DNA of 64,000 bases from Misgurnus anguillicaudatus (GCF_027580225.2 NW_027395283.1:6142501-6206500), one strand, 5' to 3'. Shown: positions 10,541 through 23,039, counted from the first letter of the stretch. A program made the numbers and translations. The notes: a model not told the origin generated them from the sequence alone.

Positions 10541-11264
10541 AGCTTCTCACCTTGAACAGCTTTAAGAAATCAATCTGTCGTAATCTGCTATAGTTGTTGT
10601 AGTTTGTTAGAGAGATGGAGACGTTTATCTACAGTTGTCCTTCATTTCATTTTAGAGTCCTGCTGATTAATAAACAGTCTGAAGAATCATTTACGTTAAG
10701 AGTAAAGCTGTTTTCTCGAGTTCACGTTAATGATCTGTTGTTATTTTTGCTTTAGTGTAGCTGCTGGTGTGTGAAACCTGTTCTTCACCTTATAAATAAT
10801 GCTAATAATTATAATACAAGCTTTGGTCAAGCATTTTTGACCCAGTCTTATTTGAAGTATTAGGTAACTGTATAGAAAATATGCATTGTTGTTGTTCACC
10901 ATTTTTAAATGTTACAATGTTATTGATGTGTGTAACAGCTCAAGTATACAGTATGTCACTGAGACGGTCTCTGAAAATCAGACTAAAGCCTCAAATCTTA
11001 TTGTGAGATAAAAGCATCACAGTTTAATTATAAGCATTAATTTTACTATGATTTCAATCGCTGACATGACATTACTCAGTCAATATTAAATATACCAAGT
11101 TCATATTTTCACAAAATGTTCTTTACATTATGTAGGATGATTTTATGTGGAAAATCACAAAGAAATACTTCAGCTGGGTTTTCACAGGCATGGTCACAAT
11201 TATCTTTAATCTATGTTTAATAATGTTGCATTTTCTCTGATTATTTGATTAATGTACTGTATTT
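10541..11264. other. No recognised gene
   Basis: AT-rich non-coding sequence. I see no exon or element boundary here. Confidence 0.5.
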
Positions 11265-12169
11265 AGGGCCCGAGCACACCGGGGTGTGAGGACCCTATTG
11301 TTCTTCAAGGAGTTATTATTATTATTATTATTATTATTATTTTTCTCCGACTTCAGCTGGACTTTAGAGGGCCTAAACATACTCGAAAACTCATGAAATT
11401 TTGCACAGATGTCAAGGGTGATGAAAATTTACATGTGGTGTAGGCTCTGGAATTAGGCGTGGGAAAATGGCTCTATAGCGCCACCTACAAATTTTCAACG
11501 AAGCAGCCCTCGGACTGTGTTTAACATACAATTACGAAATTCGGTACGCTTCTGTAGCATGACCAGACCTATAAAAAATATACATCTTCATGTTTAGTGA
11601 GTGTCATCTTAAGGCCTTTGTGATGCTAAATTGCGAAGGATTTGACTCTACGTAAAAATTTGTGTCGGTTCTGGCCCGACAAAGTTTGATATTTTCCCAT
11701 GAAACAGGAAGTTGCTGGAACTCATGCATACAATGTTGGGATCTGTCCCAAATTTCACATGATTGCTAAGAGTCCTGACCTGAACACATCTACATAACAA
11801 TTTTCATTTATAATCACAGGGCCACCAGCTGGCAATCTGAAGGAAAATGTTTTAGCGCCACTTTCAAATATTGAATGAAGCAGCCCTTGGACTGTGTTTA
11901 ATGTACATGTACGAAATTCGGTATGCTCATGTATTATTACAAGCCCTACAAAAAAGTATCTTGGAGCAATGCCCTAAACCAAACAGGAAGTCAGCTATTT
12001 TGAATTATTTCTCTGATTTTGGCTCAGTTTTTCTCATTTCCAGCAGACATACTTTAACTAACTCCTCCTACAGTTTTCTTCGGATCATCATCATATTTGG
12101 CAAGTCTCATCTTAAGGCCTTTGTGATGCACATCTACATGTCAATAGTCACTTATGATGCCAATAGTCA

Positions 12170-12536
12170 GTTATGGTCATAGCGCCACCAGCTGGTAACC
12201 GGAAGTAACATGTTTACAATGATAATGCAATGTCGGATTTGTCCCAAACTTCACATGATTGCTAAGAGTCCTGAACTGAACACATCTTCATGTCAATAGT
12301 AACTTATAGTTATAGTGCCACCAGCTGGCAACAGGAAGTGACATGTTTACAATGATTATGCAATGTCTGATCAGTCACAAACTCCACATGATTGATAAGA
12401 GTCCTGGACTGAACACATCTACACGCCAATAGTCACTTATAGTTATAGCGCCACCAGCTGGCAACAGGAAGTGACATGTTTACAATGATTATGCAATGTC
12501 AGATCTGTCCCAAACTTCACATGATTAATAAGAGTC
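12170..12536 (+). repeat. Tandem units of about 130 bp within the fish repeat
   Basis: Three successive copies of a unit that contains GCCACCAGCTGG, GAAGTGACATGTTTACAATG, CACATGATTG and AAGAGTCCTG. A fourth, partial unit resumes at 13761-13920 after the inserted transposon. Confidence 0.75.
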
Positions 12537-13760
12537 CAGGGCTGAATCCGAAATCGCATACTGCCATACTATATAGTAGGCAAAAAGCAGTAGGCGAACG
12601 AATAGTATGTCCGAAACCTCAGTATACGTAAAAGGGTAGGCGAGAATTAGCGGGATTTTGAACTATTTCTCGCGAGATTCAGAGGCACGTGTACTTAAGT
12701 ATTGTCCGAAACCGCCTACTTACTGAAAATGTAGTAGGGGGAACAGCACGTGAACAGAGTAGTACGTCCGAATCCTCAGTATCCATAAAATCAGTAGGCG
12801 AGAAATCCCCGGATGCCCTACTGAGCCCGCCCCGATTCTGAAGCGTGCATCGGATGGACACTTCTATCCCAGCTTTCCCATGATGCCACGGGAAAGCAAA
12901 GAAATCAACCGGAGACCAACCAATCGGGTGATTTTGATACGTTACACAGGACTGTTCCTCAGCACCCTGACTTCACGCACAGACCGGCCATGATATACCA
13001 CAAAGTGCTCAGCTGATTCATGAAAATAAAGCTGTAGAATTGTCACAGCCGTGTTGAGCTGACAGTAAATATGTGATGGTTTGTTAGAAAAATTACATTT
13101 GAATAAAGTTTTGTTTCATATGGGATTCACTTCAATACGTTTTCATTTATTGTGATGGTTTTATTCATTCATTTTTTATTCATGTTTCCTGTCGTTTTAA
13201 GTAAATACAAGAGATTGCTTCACTAAAATGTATATAATCACATTGCCTGCATTGTCTAGTTTGTATTCAAGCACAGCTGTCATCTGACAATAGATATTAA
13301 ATTACAATCTGCTTGTTTTACTTATTTTGTCCCCTACAAAATAATGTGTAATATATCTGTAACACTGTTACAGATCAAGTTACTGATGCAATCAGGTGTT
13401 AGTGCACCTGTCCCTCATACACACGCATACGTTTTCATGGCTGTTATTAGGTTTGTTCGAGTTTATGCACCGCTGTAAGAACCAACAGCTGGTACCGTGA
13501 GAGCGATTCCAGAAATCATACGGAGAAGTCTGATTTCGAGTTGCTCTCGCGGTATTGTGATGTCAAGCTCCTGTCGGTTCTTGTGGTTCCGCATGAACTC
13601 GAACAAGTCTACTACGTCATATGTCACATGATAACGTCAACATGGCGAATGCTGTACATACTTAACGCGAACGTACATACTGCCTTAGCGCACGTTAAGT
13701 AGGTACCCAATGAAATTCAGTACCTACACATTAAGTATGCGATTTCGGATTCAGCCCATG
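12537..13760. mobile_element. Non-autonomous DNA transposon, CAGGGCTGAATCC termini
   Basis: The left end CAGGGCTGAATCCGAAATCG is mirrored by GATTTCGGATTCAGCCC at the right end. It interrupts the tandem units, which resume afterwards. Termini starting CAGGG suggest hAT, but I could not see an 8-bp duplication. A nested palindromic MITE lies at 13453-13606. Confidence 0.7.
13453..13606. mobile_element. Fold-back MITE, copy 1 of 4
   Basis: A palindromic unit with TTGTTCGAGTTTATGC at the left and GCATGAACTCGAACAAG at the right, and an inner stem based on GGTACCGTGAGAGC and GCTCTCGCGGTA. Related copies are at 45977-46128, 55182-55345 and 58006-58158. Confidence 0.7.
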
Positions 13761-15303
13761 ACTGAACACATCTACATGCCAATAGTCACTTATGGCCATA
13801 GCGCCACCTGCTGGCAACAAGAAGTAACATGTTTTACACTGATTATTCAAAGTCAGATCTGCCCTACATTTTACATGATCAATAAGAGTCCTGGACTGAA
13901 CACATCTACGTGCCAATATTTGAAGAGCTCTTTTCCAAAACGCGATAAACGCCATTTTTTTTAAAAATGAGTTTGTCATGTCATTTGGCTGTGTACTGAA
14001 CCTATTCACTGCTCCATGAACGTGTCATGCCAAATCACTACATTTCCTTGTTAAAATGTAGGTACAAGATGCCGTTCTTTTCCAAAACGCGATAGCGCCG
14101 GAGCCTATTTTTAGCCTAAACGCGATTTATCCTCTCGACCAATCAGAATTCGACGAGCGTTCGACGCAATTCAATGGCGGCGCTCTGAACAGATGTTTGT
14201 TTATGTTCATTCATTCATCAAAATGAGGAACAATGTCATGTTAATACATCATCCGGAGCAGGTACCCGTTGCAAGGCGATCTTCATCAAAGTGTTTGGTA
14301 TGTAAAACTTTCGTTTCAGAACTGGCTCGTTTAATACAGTTTTGTACGTTTCTCCTTCGCGATAAACTTTTTTCCTGTGAAGAAGCCTGCTAACGTAACA
14401 TGAAAACTACTGAATAGTTCGATAGGCTGCTGATAGACAGACTGGCGTTTGATACATAGACCATGATAAGCTGCTATTGTAGATTGTGTGTAGTGCAAAA
14501 GTACAAAATGTGGCTAGTGAACAATGCAGGGACCAGTGATGCCGGTAACGCGTTACTTAGTAACGCGTTGCTCTTATTTTACCACTTTTTTTAGTAACGA
14601 GTAATCTAACGCGTTAATATTTCCAAACCAGTAATCAGATTAAAGTTACTTATCCAAGTCACTGTGCGTTACTATTTTTTAAATTTTCCTTAGTAAAATA
14701 TATATTTTCTTGTATATTTCTTCTTGCGTCTCGGGAAGTGAAGTCAGGTGTGCGCAAGTCACGTTTTCAGCACGAGGACAACTCAGGTCACGTGTAAGCG
14801 ACACAAACGTAAACAACATACAATGGAGAGAGAAGAGAGATGCAGCTACAAAAACACTACGTCAAATTAAAAAAACACACATTTGGAGTCGCGGCACGGC
14901 ACAAACAGTCAAACTACAAGTCCCACCCGGTGGTGCGAAGCAGTGAGCTGGAGGTCATCCACTACCCAAACAACAAAAGCTGGACTTCAGTGCAAAACCA
15001 GTAAGTGTGGGAGAGTTGAAGAACGAAAGTAACAAAGCGCTTTTCTCCGACACCTGATAACATCTGCATCTCACTATGACAGCATATTAGCACATAACCT
15101 CTGAAAGAGTTGACAAATATCGCGTTATTTACTCACCGATTTACACGTGTAGATCCAGAACTGTGTTTTCAACCATGATAAGTAAATTCCAAAAGCAGTC
15201 TTTTTTTTCTTATAACGCGTTGTGTTTCTCGTTTCATGTGTTACAATACTGATCAATCTACAAGGTATTTACTATATAACATCCTGAAGACTTCTCAGTT
15301 TTT

Positions 15304-15349
15304 CAAAATAAAAGTAAGTCGAGTTTAAACTCGACTTACTTTTATTTTG
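15304..15349. repeat. 46-bp perfect palindrome
   Basis: Two 23-nt half-sites meet at GTTTAAAC with no spacer and no mismatch; each half contains AAAAGTAAGTCGAG. Confidence 0.9.
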
Positions 15350-15362
15350 TGAGTAGATCCTG

Positions 15363-15711
15363 TCGGGTCAAAAGTAACACTTGTTAGTTTTGTCCCGCTG
15401 CTAATACTGTGTATAATTTGTAAAAAAAAATTTATATTATTCTAATTTGATTTAACTTTATTTTCATAGTGTTCAAACTATTGAATTTTTTTTAGTCTGT
15501 CTCAGCAATTTAAGTTTGTACTGTTGGTTGCTTTTGAAACATTTGATAAAACTGAAATTTAAAATAAAAATGTAATTAATTATTGTTTACAAAGATAAAT
15601 GACAAAATAAGTTTGCAGTTACATATTAAAGAGGTCACAGTCATATATATTTAATAAAAACAAGTGTAACACAAACATCTATCATGTTTTGTTGTGTTAC
15701 TTTTGACCCAC
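15363..15711. repeat. Inverted pair GGGTCAAAAGTAACAC
   Basis: GGGTCAAAAGTAACAC at about 15364 is answered by GTGTTACTTTTGACCC ending near 15710. The interior is AT-rich. This is probably a small element within the hAT copy. A further GGTCAAAAGTAACA follows at about 15742. Confidence 0.55.
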
Positions 15712-15943
15712 CTGTGTGTTTCTTTCGTCCCTGCTGTTAAGGTCAAAAGTAACAATTCACTACTCTTGTTTAAAGTGAAATTATACAGAAGTCGTTTTAC
15801 ATTTGTTCAAAATTCCAGCTGGTTTTGATAGACCACACTTGTGAGTTATTGACCACAGCAAAAATATATCTCTGTCTAAAACATTAGCTTTTAAAATTAA
15901 GTTTTTCTGAAAATGGCCCCTGCTGTGAAGTCAATAAAGACTA

Positions 15944-16002
15944 TATATATATACTATACTATATACTATAGACTATATACTACTATATATATATATATAT
16001 AT
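15944..16002. repeat. TA-rich microsatellite
   Basis: TATATA and ACTATA-type simple sequence. Confidence 0.85.
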
Positions 16003-17780
16003 TAGTTTTTTTAAACACAACAGGTCAACTTAAAATGTTAGGAGATACATTGTTGACGTTACTGTTAAAAATGCACTTCCAATAAAGTGAGTGTTGGCAA
16101 AACCGGTTGTCATTTTTAATGTTGAGGCAGTGGGGGTATTGGCAGCTACTGGAATGTAACTAACAAAGTAACTTGTAATCTAACTTAGTTACTTTTAAAA
16201 TCAAGTAATCTGTAAAGTAACTTAGTTACTGTTTAAAGGAGTAATCAGTAATCAGTAATCAGATTACTTTTTCAAAGTAACTGTGGCATCACTGGCAGGG
16301 ACATCTGTAAAGTTGTGCTTTTTGGATTGGACATTATGAACGCGTTTTTACATGGTAAGTTATGTCATTGAGAGCAGATCGAGGGGAGCTCGCTGTGTGT
16401 GCGTGGGAGGTTACAAACTGTGTGTAGACGAGAGAGAGAGAGAGAGAGAGAGAGATGTGAAATATGTTAAGCAAAAGAGGTTCCTAACGCCCTGCTAAGG
16501 AGACAACTGAAATGGTGGAGGGAGTAATAGCAAGTTAGTTATGTGTAATTCTGTTTATTTCATACTGGCTCCAATGTATATCACAATTTGAATAATATAC
16601 TTATTCATTTATAGTATAAAGAATCCCTGAGTATATGTTGCATGTTCTCTTATTTTTGTTTTTTGTTTTTTAAAGAAAAAACATCAATTTATGGAAAAAA
16701 TGTATGGATTTATAGCGTTTTGAAAAAAAAATTAACTTTGAATTTATAATCAACAATATTGTTGTTTGATTTAATAATCATTATTCAACATGTTCAGACT
16801 GAGCAAAAAAAAAACAATTTTAACAGAATAAATTGAATATTCACAAAATTTGTGGGTCTAGGTAAAAAATTAACTTTTTCTGAAAACTATTGAAATGGAT
16901 TTATAGCGTTTTGGAAAAGAGCTCTTCATTTACATGTAGTCACTCATACTCACACACACACACTCGCTCTCTCTCTCTCATGCTATTTTTACACGATGCT
17001 ACCTCGCTGTAATTTGTAATTAGCAACAGGAAATGTGGCACATTATACTACACTTTTAAATAGTTCACCTATGTTTACATGCTTAAATGCCTATTTACTA
17101 CTGTTCCCTTTAATTCTTATGCCACGGCGTGGTGGTGTCATGTGTGCGAGGGCCCTTCCGTCACTGCTTGCAGTTTTAATTTTCAATTACATTTACATTG
17201 CGCAATAAATTATCTTAGCTGCAGACATTGTAAGTATCTATAAATACTGTTAATTGTGGTCAAAACAATAGCTAAAGAAATAGTTCTGTATTATTAAATT
17301 GCAGACAAAGATTTTGAATAGCTACAGTAGGTTGGATTGTATGTTTGGTGGGAAATGGGCAGGGCCGCTTTAACCTAATGTGAGGCCCCGGGGCTAAGAG
17401 GTTTTGTAGGCCCCCCTTCCCCTCGATTTATTGTCTCTTTTTTAAGTGTAATATCTAGGTAATCTACATCACAAAATGCATTAGTTTCTTTCGAGATATA
17501 CAACAGTGGGTTTTCCCTCTTTGAGCCAGAAAACACCATAATATTGTTATTAACATATCACTGAGCCCACTTAAGCATAAACTTAAGACACTTGATTTAA
17601 CAACCACACACAGCAACTTGTGGTGATAATAAAACCAAAATGTGTAAAAGTATATATGTTTATTAGCTTTATGTTTATATAGTTTTTGGAATATACAAAT
17701 TTGCAGAAAATTGCCTCTCATAACTAAATGCTCACCACAGTTTTAAAAATAGAATAAGTTAAAGTTAGTTTTAAAGTGAA

Positions 17781-17880
17781 AATGCATTAATGATAACAAA
17801 AGATAAGTCTTTATAGACAGAATCTTGTTAAATGCATTAATGATAACAAAAGATAAGTCTTTATAGACAGAATCTTGTTT
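17781..17880. repeat. Two tandem 50-bp units
   Basis: The unit starting AATGCATTAATGATAACA occurs twice in direct succession (17781-17830 and 17831-17880) and differs only at the last base. Confidence 0.9.
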
Positions 17881-17947
17881 TTAATCAGTTATTTATTTTG
17901 TAGGCTACTGAAGATATAGTATGCATTGTATTTAGTATTTATGCATA

Positions 17948-19550
17948 CAGTGGGGCAAAAAAGTATTTAGTCAACCACCAATTGTGCAAGTTCTCCCACT
18001 TAAAAAGATGAGAGAGGCCTGTAATTTTCATCATAGGTACACTTCAACTATGAGAGACAAAATGAGGAAAAAAATCCAGAAAATCACATTGTCTGATTTT
18101 TTAAGAATTTATTTGCAATTTATGGTGGAAAATAAGTATTTGGTCAATAACAAAAAAGCAAGATTTCTTTCTCTCACAGACGTGTAACTTCTTCTTTAAG
18201 AGGATCCTCTGTCCTCCACTTGTTACCTGTATTAATGGCACCTGTTTGAACTTGTTAGCAGTATAAAAGACACCTGTCCACAACCTAAAACAGTCAGAAT
18301 GCAAACTCAACTATGGCCAAGACCAAAGAGCTGTCAAAGGACACCAGAAACAAAATTGTAGACCTGCACCAGGCTGGGAAGACTGAATCTGCAATAGGTA
18401 AGCAGCTTGGTGTGAAGAAATCAACTGTGAGAGCAATTATTAGAAAATGAAAGACATACAAGAACACTGATAATGTCCCTCGATCTGGGGCTCCACGCAA
18501 GATCTCATCCCGTAGGGTAAAAATTATCACCAGAATGGTGAGCAAAAATCCCAGAACCACATGGGGGGACCTAGTGAATAACCTGCAGAGAGCTGGGACC
18601 AAAGTAACAAAGGCTACCATCAGTAACACACTATGCAGCCAGGGACTCAATTCCTGCAGTGCCAGATGTGTCCACCTGCTTAAGCCAGTACATGTCCGGA
18701 CCCGTCTGAAGTTTGCTAGAGAGCATTTGGATGATCCAGAAGAAGAGTGGGAGAATGTCATATGGTCAGATGAAACCAAAACATAACTTTTAGGTAGAAA
18801 CTCAACTTCTTGTGTTTGGAGGAGAAAGATGCTGAGTTGCATCCAAAGAACACCATACCTACTGTGAAGCATGGGGGTGGAAACCTCATGCTTTGGGTCT
18901 GTTTTTCTGCAAAGGGACCAGGACAACTGATCCGAGTTAAGGAAAGAATGAATGGGGCCATGTATCGTGAGATTTTGACTCAAAACCTCCTTTCGTCAGC
19001 AAGGGCATTGAAGATGAAACGTGGCTGGATCTTTCAGTATGGCAGTGATCCCAAACATACCGCCCGGGCAAAGAAGGAGTGGTTTCGTAAGAATAATTTC
19101 AAGGTCCTGGAGTGGCCTAGGCAGTCTCCAGATCTCAACCCCATAGAAAATCTTTGGAGGGAGTTGAAAATCTGAGTTGCCCAGCGACAGCCCTAAAACA
19201 TCACTGCTTTAGAGGAGATCTGCATGGAGGAATGGGCCAAACTACCAGCAACAATATGTAAAAACCTTGTGGAGACTTACAGAAAACGTTTGATCTCTGT
19301 CATTGCCAACAAAGGGTATATAACAAAGTATTGACATAAACTTTTGTTATTGACCAAATACTTATTTTTCACCATAATTTACAAATAAATTCTTAAAAAA
19401 TCAGACAATGTGATTTTCTGGATTTTTTTTTCTCATTTTGTCTCTCATAGTTGACGTGTACGTTTGACAAAAATTACAGGCCTCTCTCATCTTTTTAAGT
19501 GTGAGAACTTGAACAATTGGTAGCTGACTAAATACTTTTTTGCCCCACTG
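17948..19550 (+). mobile_element. Tc1/mariner transposon, fish type, decayed
   Basis: The element starts CAGTGGGGCAAAAAAGTATT and ends with its inverse. A TA duplication is at 17946-17947 and 19551-19552. The inverted repeats are about 200 bp long (to about 18153 and from about 19344), as in fish Tc1 elements with long IRs. The 1603-bp size is normal for the family. Confidence 0.95.
18313..19335 (+). pseudogene. Tc1 transposase, broken
   Basis: It begins ATGGCCAAGACC (18313) with the paired-like helix-turn-helix DNA-binding region, then the DDE domain. The three catalytic positions can be seen: the Asp of WSDET, the Asp of DPKHTA, and the Glu of [11 protein letters not shown]. It is broken by in-frame stops near 18448, 18784, 19173 and 19192 and by a frameshift near 18825, so it cannot make active enzyme. 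The length to the natural stop is normal for the family. Confidence 0.93.
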
Positions 19551-20355
19551 TACATATGTAAAACGACCAAGTATGAATATGCACAAGACAGACAGGGAAC
19601 ATACCTGTATATAAGATCTTTAGATAATGAGATTATAATGGTGATATCAGGGGATGATCATTTGAGATGGTTTTGTCGCTCTTTACTTTCTTAGACTTAG
19701 TCTCTTTCTCGTCTTTCTACCAACAGATGTGTGTACTGTGAGCTAACGTCGCGTCAAACTACATTGCTCCAGCTGCGCACGCGTCACTGATATAAACGCG
19801 AGTAAACTTAAACTTTATAACAACTAACAGCATTATGTGCGGGAACTCCTTTCTTAATTTAGCGGCACAGTTTCTTGTGCACGGTGGGAGAGACTTCTGC
19901 ATGCCAGAGACTCAGCTGAACGAGCACAGAGAGCGAACGAGCGAGCGCGCGCGCGCACGAAAGAGAGAGAGAGAGAGAGAGAGACCTGCACCTCACTAGT
20001 GCTTATTATGAAATTTCAGAAATTACTCTTTCATTTGTTGGTGGATTATTTCCCGTTTCTCTGTCACACTCAGTCTAACGTGCAGAAATGTCAAGTTGAC
20101 AAGGCGCACTTAATTACATTACGCGGAATAAAAAATATGTTACGTCTGACATTTTATTTCACGTTAAGTTACAACGGACCAATCAGCAGCCATGTAACGT
20201 GCAATTAGAGTGATTGACAGAAAACCCGACAAGTTACAAAACAATATGACATTTTCAGCTCGTCATGAACGCAAACTTCGGAGGCCCTTGAACTTGGGAG
20301 GCCCCTGGGCTTCAGCCCAGGTAAGCCCGTGCATTAAGGCGGCCTTGGAAATGGG

Positions 20356-20821
20356 TATGGTGGGGGCCCGACCTCATATTCTTTCATAGAGCCCAAAATT
20401 GCTAGCCGGCACCCCTGCCGCCAACAGCACAACATATCCCGGGCAAATTGTAATCTTGTTGTGAACCTCCTGGGAGTGTTTTATTGATCTTCATCTGGTA
20501 GTTGTGGCTGCTGTGAGCATAGACTAAAGCAGTCCGCCTCTGCCATGTTCACATATGCCTTAACAAACTGAACCAAAGAGAAAAAGCAGCAGGTTCTGAA
20601 ACATAGACTCATGTCTGAAAACACCCTAAGATGTCCTCAGACAAGTATTGTTCAAAATTCACACACAACATTTATACAAAGTTATGGTCCACTTCAAATG
20701 TTAAATAGTTTATTTTAATTTAATCTTAGTGTATTTGATAACTGAAGCTGATTTTATTCAACATTCATCACAACAATTCAACTCTTACTGAAAGTCACAA
20801 ACATAAAACATTAAAATTGAA
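20356..20821. other. No recognised gene
   Basis: Repeat-like sequence. A GGGGCCCGACC block and GGCACCCCTGCC around 20366-20432 may be the end of another element. Confidence 0.4.
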
Positions 20822-21836
20822 TTAACTCTTTCACCGCCCGCGTTTTTAAAAAAAGTTGCCAGCCAGCGCCAGCGTTTTTCATGATTTTCACAAAAGTTTA
20901 ATGGCTTCCAGAAAATGTTCTTCTTCAAATATATAAACATACAATATACCAAATGAAAGAACAGACCCTCTGCTTTCAAACAAAAAAAAAACATTTCATC
21001 CTACCTTCAGTAGTCCTTTTGTAATCAGTTTTTGAATATGGGTAGGTTTCTGCAAAAACACCACATTTTGAGCAAATGAAGAAGTTTATTTTAATCCCAA
21101 TCTACATGAATATCAGTTTACCATTATATCTACATGAATATGTGAGTTTATGCAATGTGTGTCATGTGTTATGCAGTATTTGTATCAGGAGTTTAAAAAC
21201 CATCTGGGTGTATTTAAGAGCCAGCTGTGTGTATTCATGTTTCATGTCAAAGGGCACAAAGGGTTTAAGTATAGTGAATAGCCAAGGGTCAAATAGGTCA
21301 TGGAAAGGAGACACTGGTCTGAGGAATGTCATGTGGTTCTTCATATAACAAATCCTATATTGTTTTAAACATGAGGGGAGGGAACAAAAACCTATATATT
21401 TACCAAGCCCTGGCTCAGAGGGCCAGACTGACTTTGGAGGATCCTCCCAGGACCACACTCTGGTTCTCGGGGGATTCACCAGGGCGGACTCGGCTTTTTA
21501 TTTGACCGGAAAATAAAAGTCTATCTCTTGAAATCAAAACCTAAGACTGAAGATTGTTTCATTTGAGGAAAAAGAAAACCACAACACAAAAAGCAGAGAT
21601 AATTCCATTTTTGTGATGGACTTTTCATAGAGATCCCATTCAGAGCGATCTTTAAAACAGACACGGACATGCAGCAGCTTGCCATAGGGCAATACTTCCG
21701 GGTTTAAAAAGTTGCGGAAGGGCGCCACCTATTGGATAATAGCGGTATTGCGGAAAGATGGAAAAACTTGTCATTGGCGGGGAAGCGTTTTCTCTTGATT
21801 GACGAGATATCTCGTCAATGGCGGGGAAAGAGTTAA
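20822..21836. mobile_element. TTAA-flanked MITE, TTAACTCTTTC termini
   Basis: The left end TTAACTCTTTCACCGCC is answered by GGCGGGGAAAGAGTTAA at the right. The outer TTAA on both sides suggests a piggyBac- or Kolobok-type duplication. It is about 1 kb with no transposase. Confidence 0.75.
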
Positions 21837-22124
21837 AAAAGTCATTCAGAAAAAATAAGAGAAAATTTTGTGATGTCTGATGAGGGAAATCTGATTTCAT
21901 TATTGTATAAAAATAAATAAATCACACAATTAATATAAACATAAACTGATGAAGTTCATCTACTTGTAAATCTCACTGATGTGTTTCAGTAAAAACAAAC
22001 ATGCATAAATAAACTAAAATTAAAATATCCATAAACACTAAATGATGACAGGAAGAGAAACAAATTCAACTCACTGTAGATTTGATCTGTGTGTGAACAA
22101 ACTGTGTGTCTCTGTTCTCTACAG

Positions 22125-22298
22125 GTTAAGTGGTTGTGATATCACAGATGAAGGTTGTGTTGCTCTGACTTCAGCTCTGAGATCAAACCCATCACACCTG
22201 AGAGATCTGGATCTGTCCTATAATAATCTAAGAGATTCAGGAGTGAATCTGATCTCTGATGTACTGAAGAATCCTGACTGTAAACTGGAGATACTGTG
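22125..22298 (+). CDS. NLR (NLRC3/NLRP-like) leucine-rich-repeat exon
   Basis: A 174-bp exon with a consensus acceptor (TTCTCTACAG before 22125) and donor (GTAAGA from 22299). It encodes one pair of ribonuclease-inhibitor-type LRRs: LSGCDITDEGCVALTSAL, then LRDLDLSYNNLRDSGV and a CKLEIL end. The length, phase and motif are standard for the LRR exons of the fish NLR family, cytoplasmic sensors with FISNA, NACHT and LRR parts. No FISNA or NACHT exon is seen upstream in the window. It is in phase with the exon at 36216. Confidence 0.88.
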
Positions 22299-22919
22299 GT
22301 AAGATCATCTCTCTGATAGTCACACATGTACTGAGGTTTAGTGAAACATAAACTGTATGAAAAAAACACACTAAAATGTACTGTAAAGTATCTGGGCCCG
22401 GTTCCCCGATAATGTTCACTCTTAGCGCGCTAAGAAGACTCAAAAAGATATATCTTACCAAAGTTGTTTGTGTTCCTAAGTGTGTTCCCCGAAGTGTCTC
22501 CTAGGAAGCTTCTTAACACGCTGCCTCTAAGTTCGGCGTAACAATGTCGCTGTCCCAAGTGAAGGTGCTGAATTATTTGCGATCGATCGCTCAGGGATTG
22601 ATTTTCCACTTCACGCGAAGGTGCATTACAATGTTAAGAAAGACAACATGTTATATTCAAATGGAACATAACTCAAACTATTCCAGTAACATTTATTTTA
22701 AAATGGTTTAAGTTATCCGTAAAATAGACTAATAATTAAGTTATCAAATGGTCAGTAATATAGACGAAGTGGGTATCCCTCGCTAATCATACACCCTCCT
22801 TATCCCGTTGTGCCACTTCTTGACATGGGTTTAACGACTTTTAAAAATGATGATATACACTTTTATAGTAATGGTACTTTACAATCAGAATTGACTGGCA
22901 AGCAGCTGCAGTTACGTAA

Positions 22920-23037
22920 GGGATAATGTAGAGGCAGCCGGTAGTTATCGCGAAATAAGCCCCGAGAGTGTGATCAGATTGTATCACACTGAAGGGGCTT
23001 ATTTCGCGATAACTACCGGCTGCCTCTACATTATCCC
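22920..23037. repeat. Perfect 44-bp inverted repeat with 30-bp loop
   Basis: The left arm (22920-22963), starting GGGATAATGTAGAGGCAG, is matched without mismatch by the right arm (22994-23037). The loop has its own short stem, AGTGTGAT / ATCACACT. One arm recurs at 28232-28262. Confidence 0.9.
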
Positions 23038-23039
23038 GC

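Larger units (their letters stand above)
14534..16294. mobile_element. Non-autonomous hAT element with intact 8-bp TSD
   Basis: The termini are CAGTGATGCC and GGCATCACTG, flanked on both sides by GCAGGGAC (14526-14533 and 16295-16302). An 8-bp duplication and CAGTG ends are diagnostic of hAT. Both edges are rich in short GTAACGCGTTAC / AGTAACT-type subrepeats. No transposase ORF is present. A 46-bp perfect palindrome (15304-15349) and a second inverted pair (15363-15711) lie inside. Confidence 0.9.
13921..16927. mobile_element. 3.0-kb non-autonomous transposon, TGAAGAGCTCTTTTCC termini
   Basis: The left terminus TGAAGAGCTCTTTTCCAAAA is the exact inverse complement of the right end at 16908-16927. 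It lies in the fish repeat and itself contains the hAT element at 14534-16294. Only short ORFs without recognisable domains are present, so it is non-autonomous. Confidence 0.75.
11265..17182 (+). repeat. Fish repeat starting AGGGCCCGAGCAC, opened by two insertions
   Basis: The repeat begins AGGGCCCGAGCACACC, with an ATT microsatellite at 11313-11342, and ends near GCGAGGGCCCTTCCG and a CTGCTTGCAG motif around 17150-17175. This layout is familiar from many teleost genomes. The interior has units of about 130 bp keyed by GCGCCACCAGCTGG (at about 12180, 12315, 12445 and 13800). Two transposons (12537-13760 and 13921-16927) are inserted in it. It is non-coding, and I do not assign a superfamily. 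Confidence 0.6.
17360..20347. mobile_element. hAT element with 8-bp TSD GAAATGGG
   Basis: The ends CAGGGCCGCTTTAA and TTAAGGCGGCCTTG form short imperfect inverted repeats. GAAATGGG flanks both (17352-17359 and 20348-20355), which fits hAT. No transposase is recognised in the non-nested parts. A Tc1 copy is inserted at 17948-19550, a 50-bp tandem duplication lies at 17781-17880, and a GC then GA dinucleotide run is at about 19942-19983. Confidence 0.85.

Noticed and set aside
18294..18983. 229-codon minus ORF across the Tc1 element
   Set aside because: Antisense shadow of the transposase.
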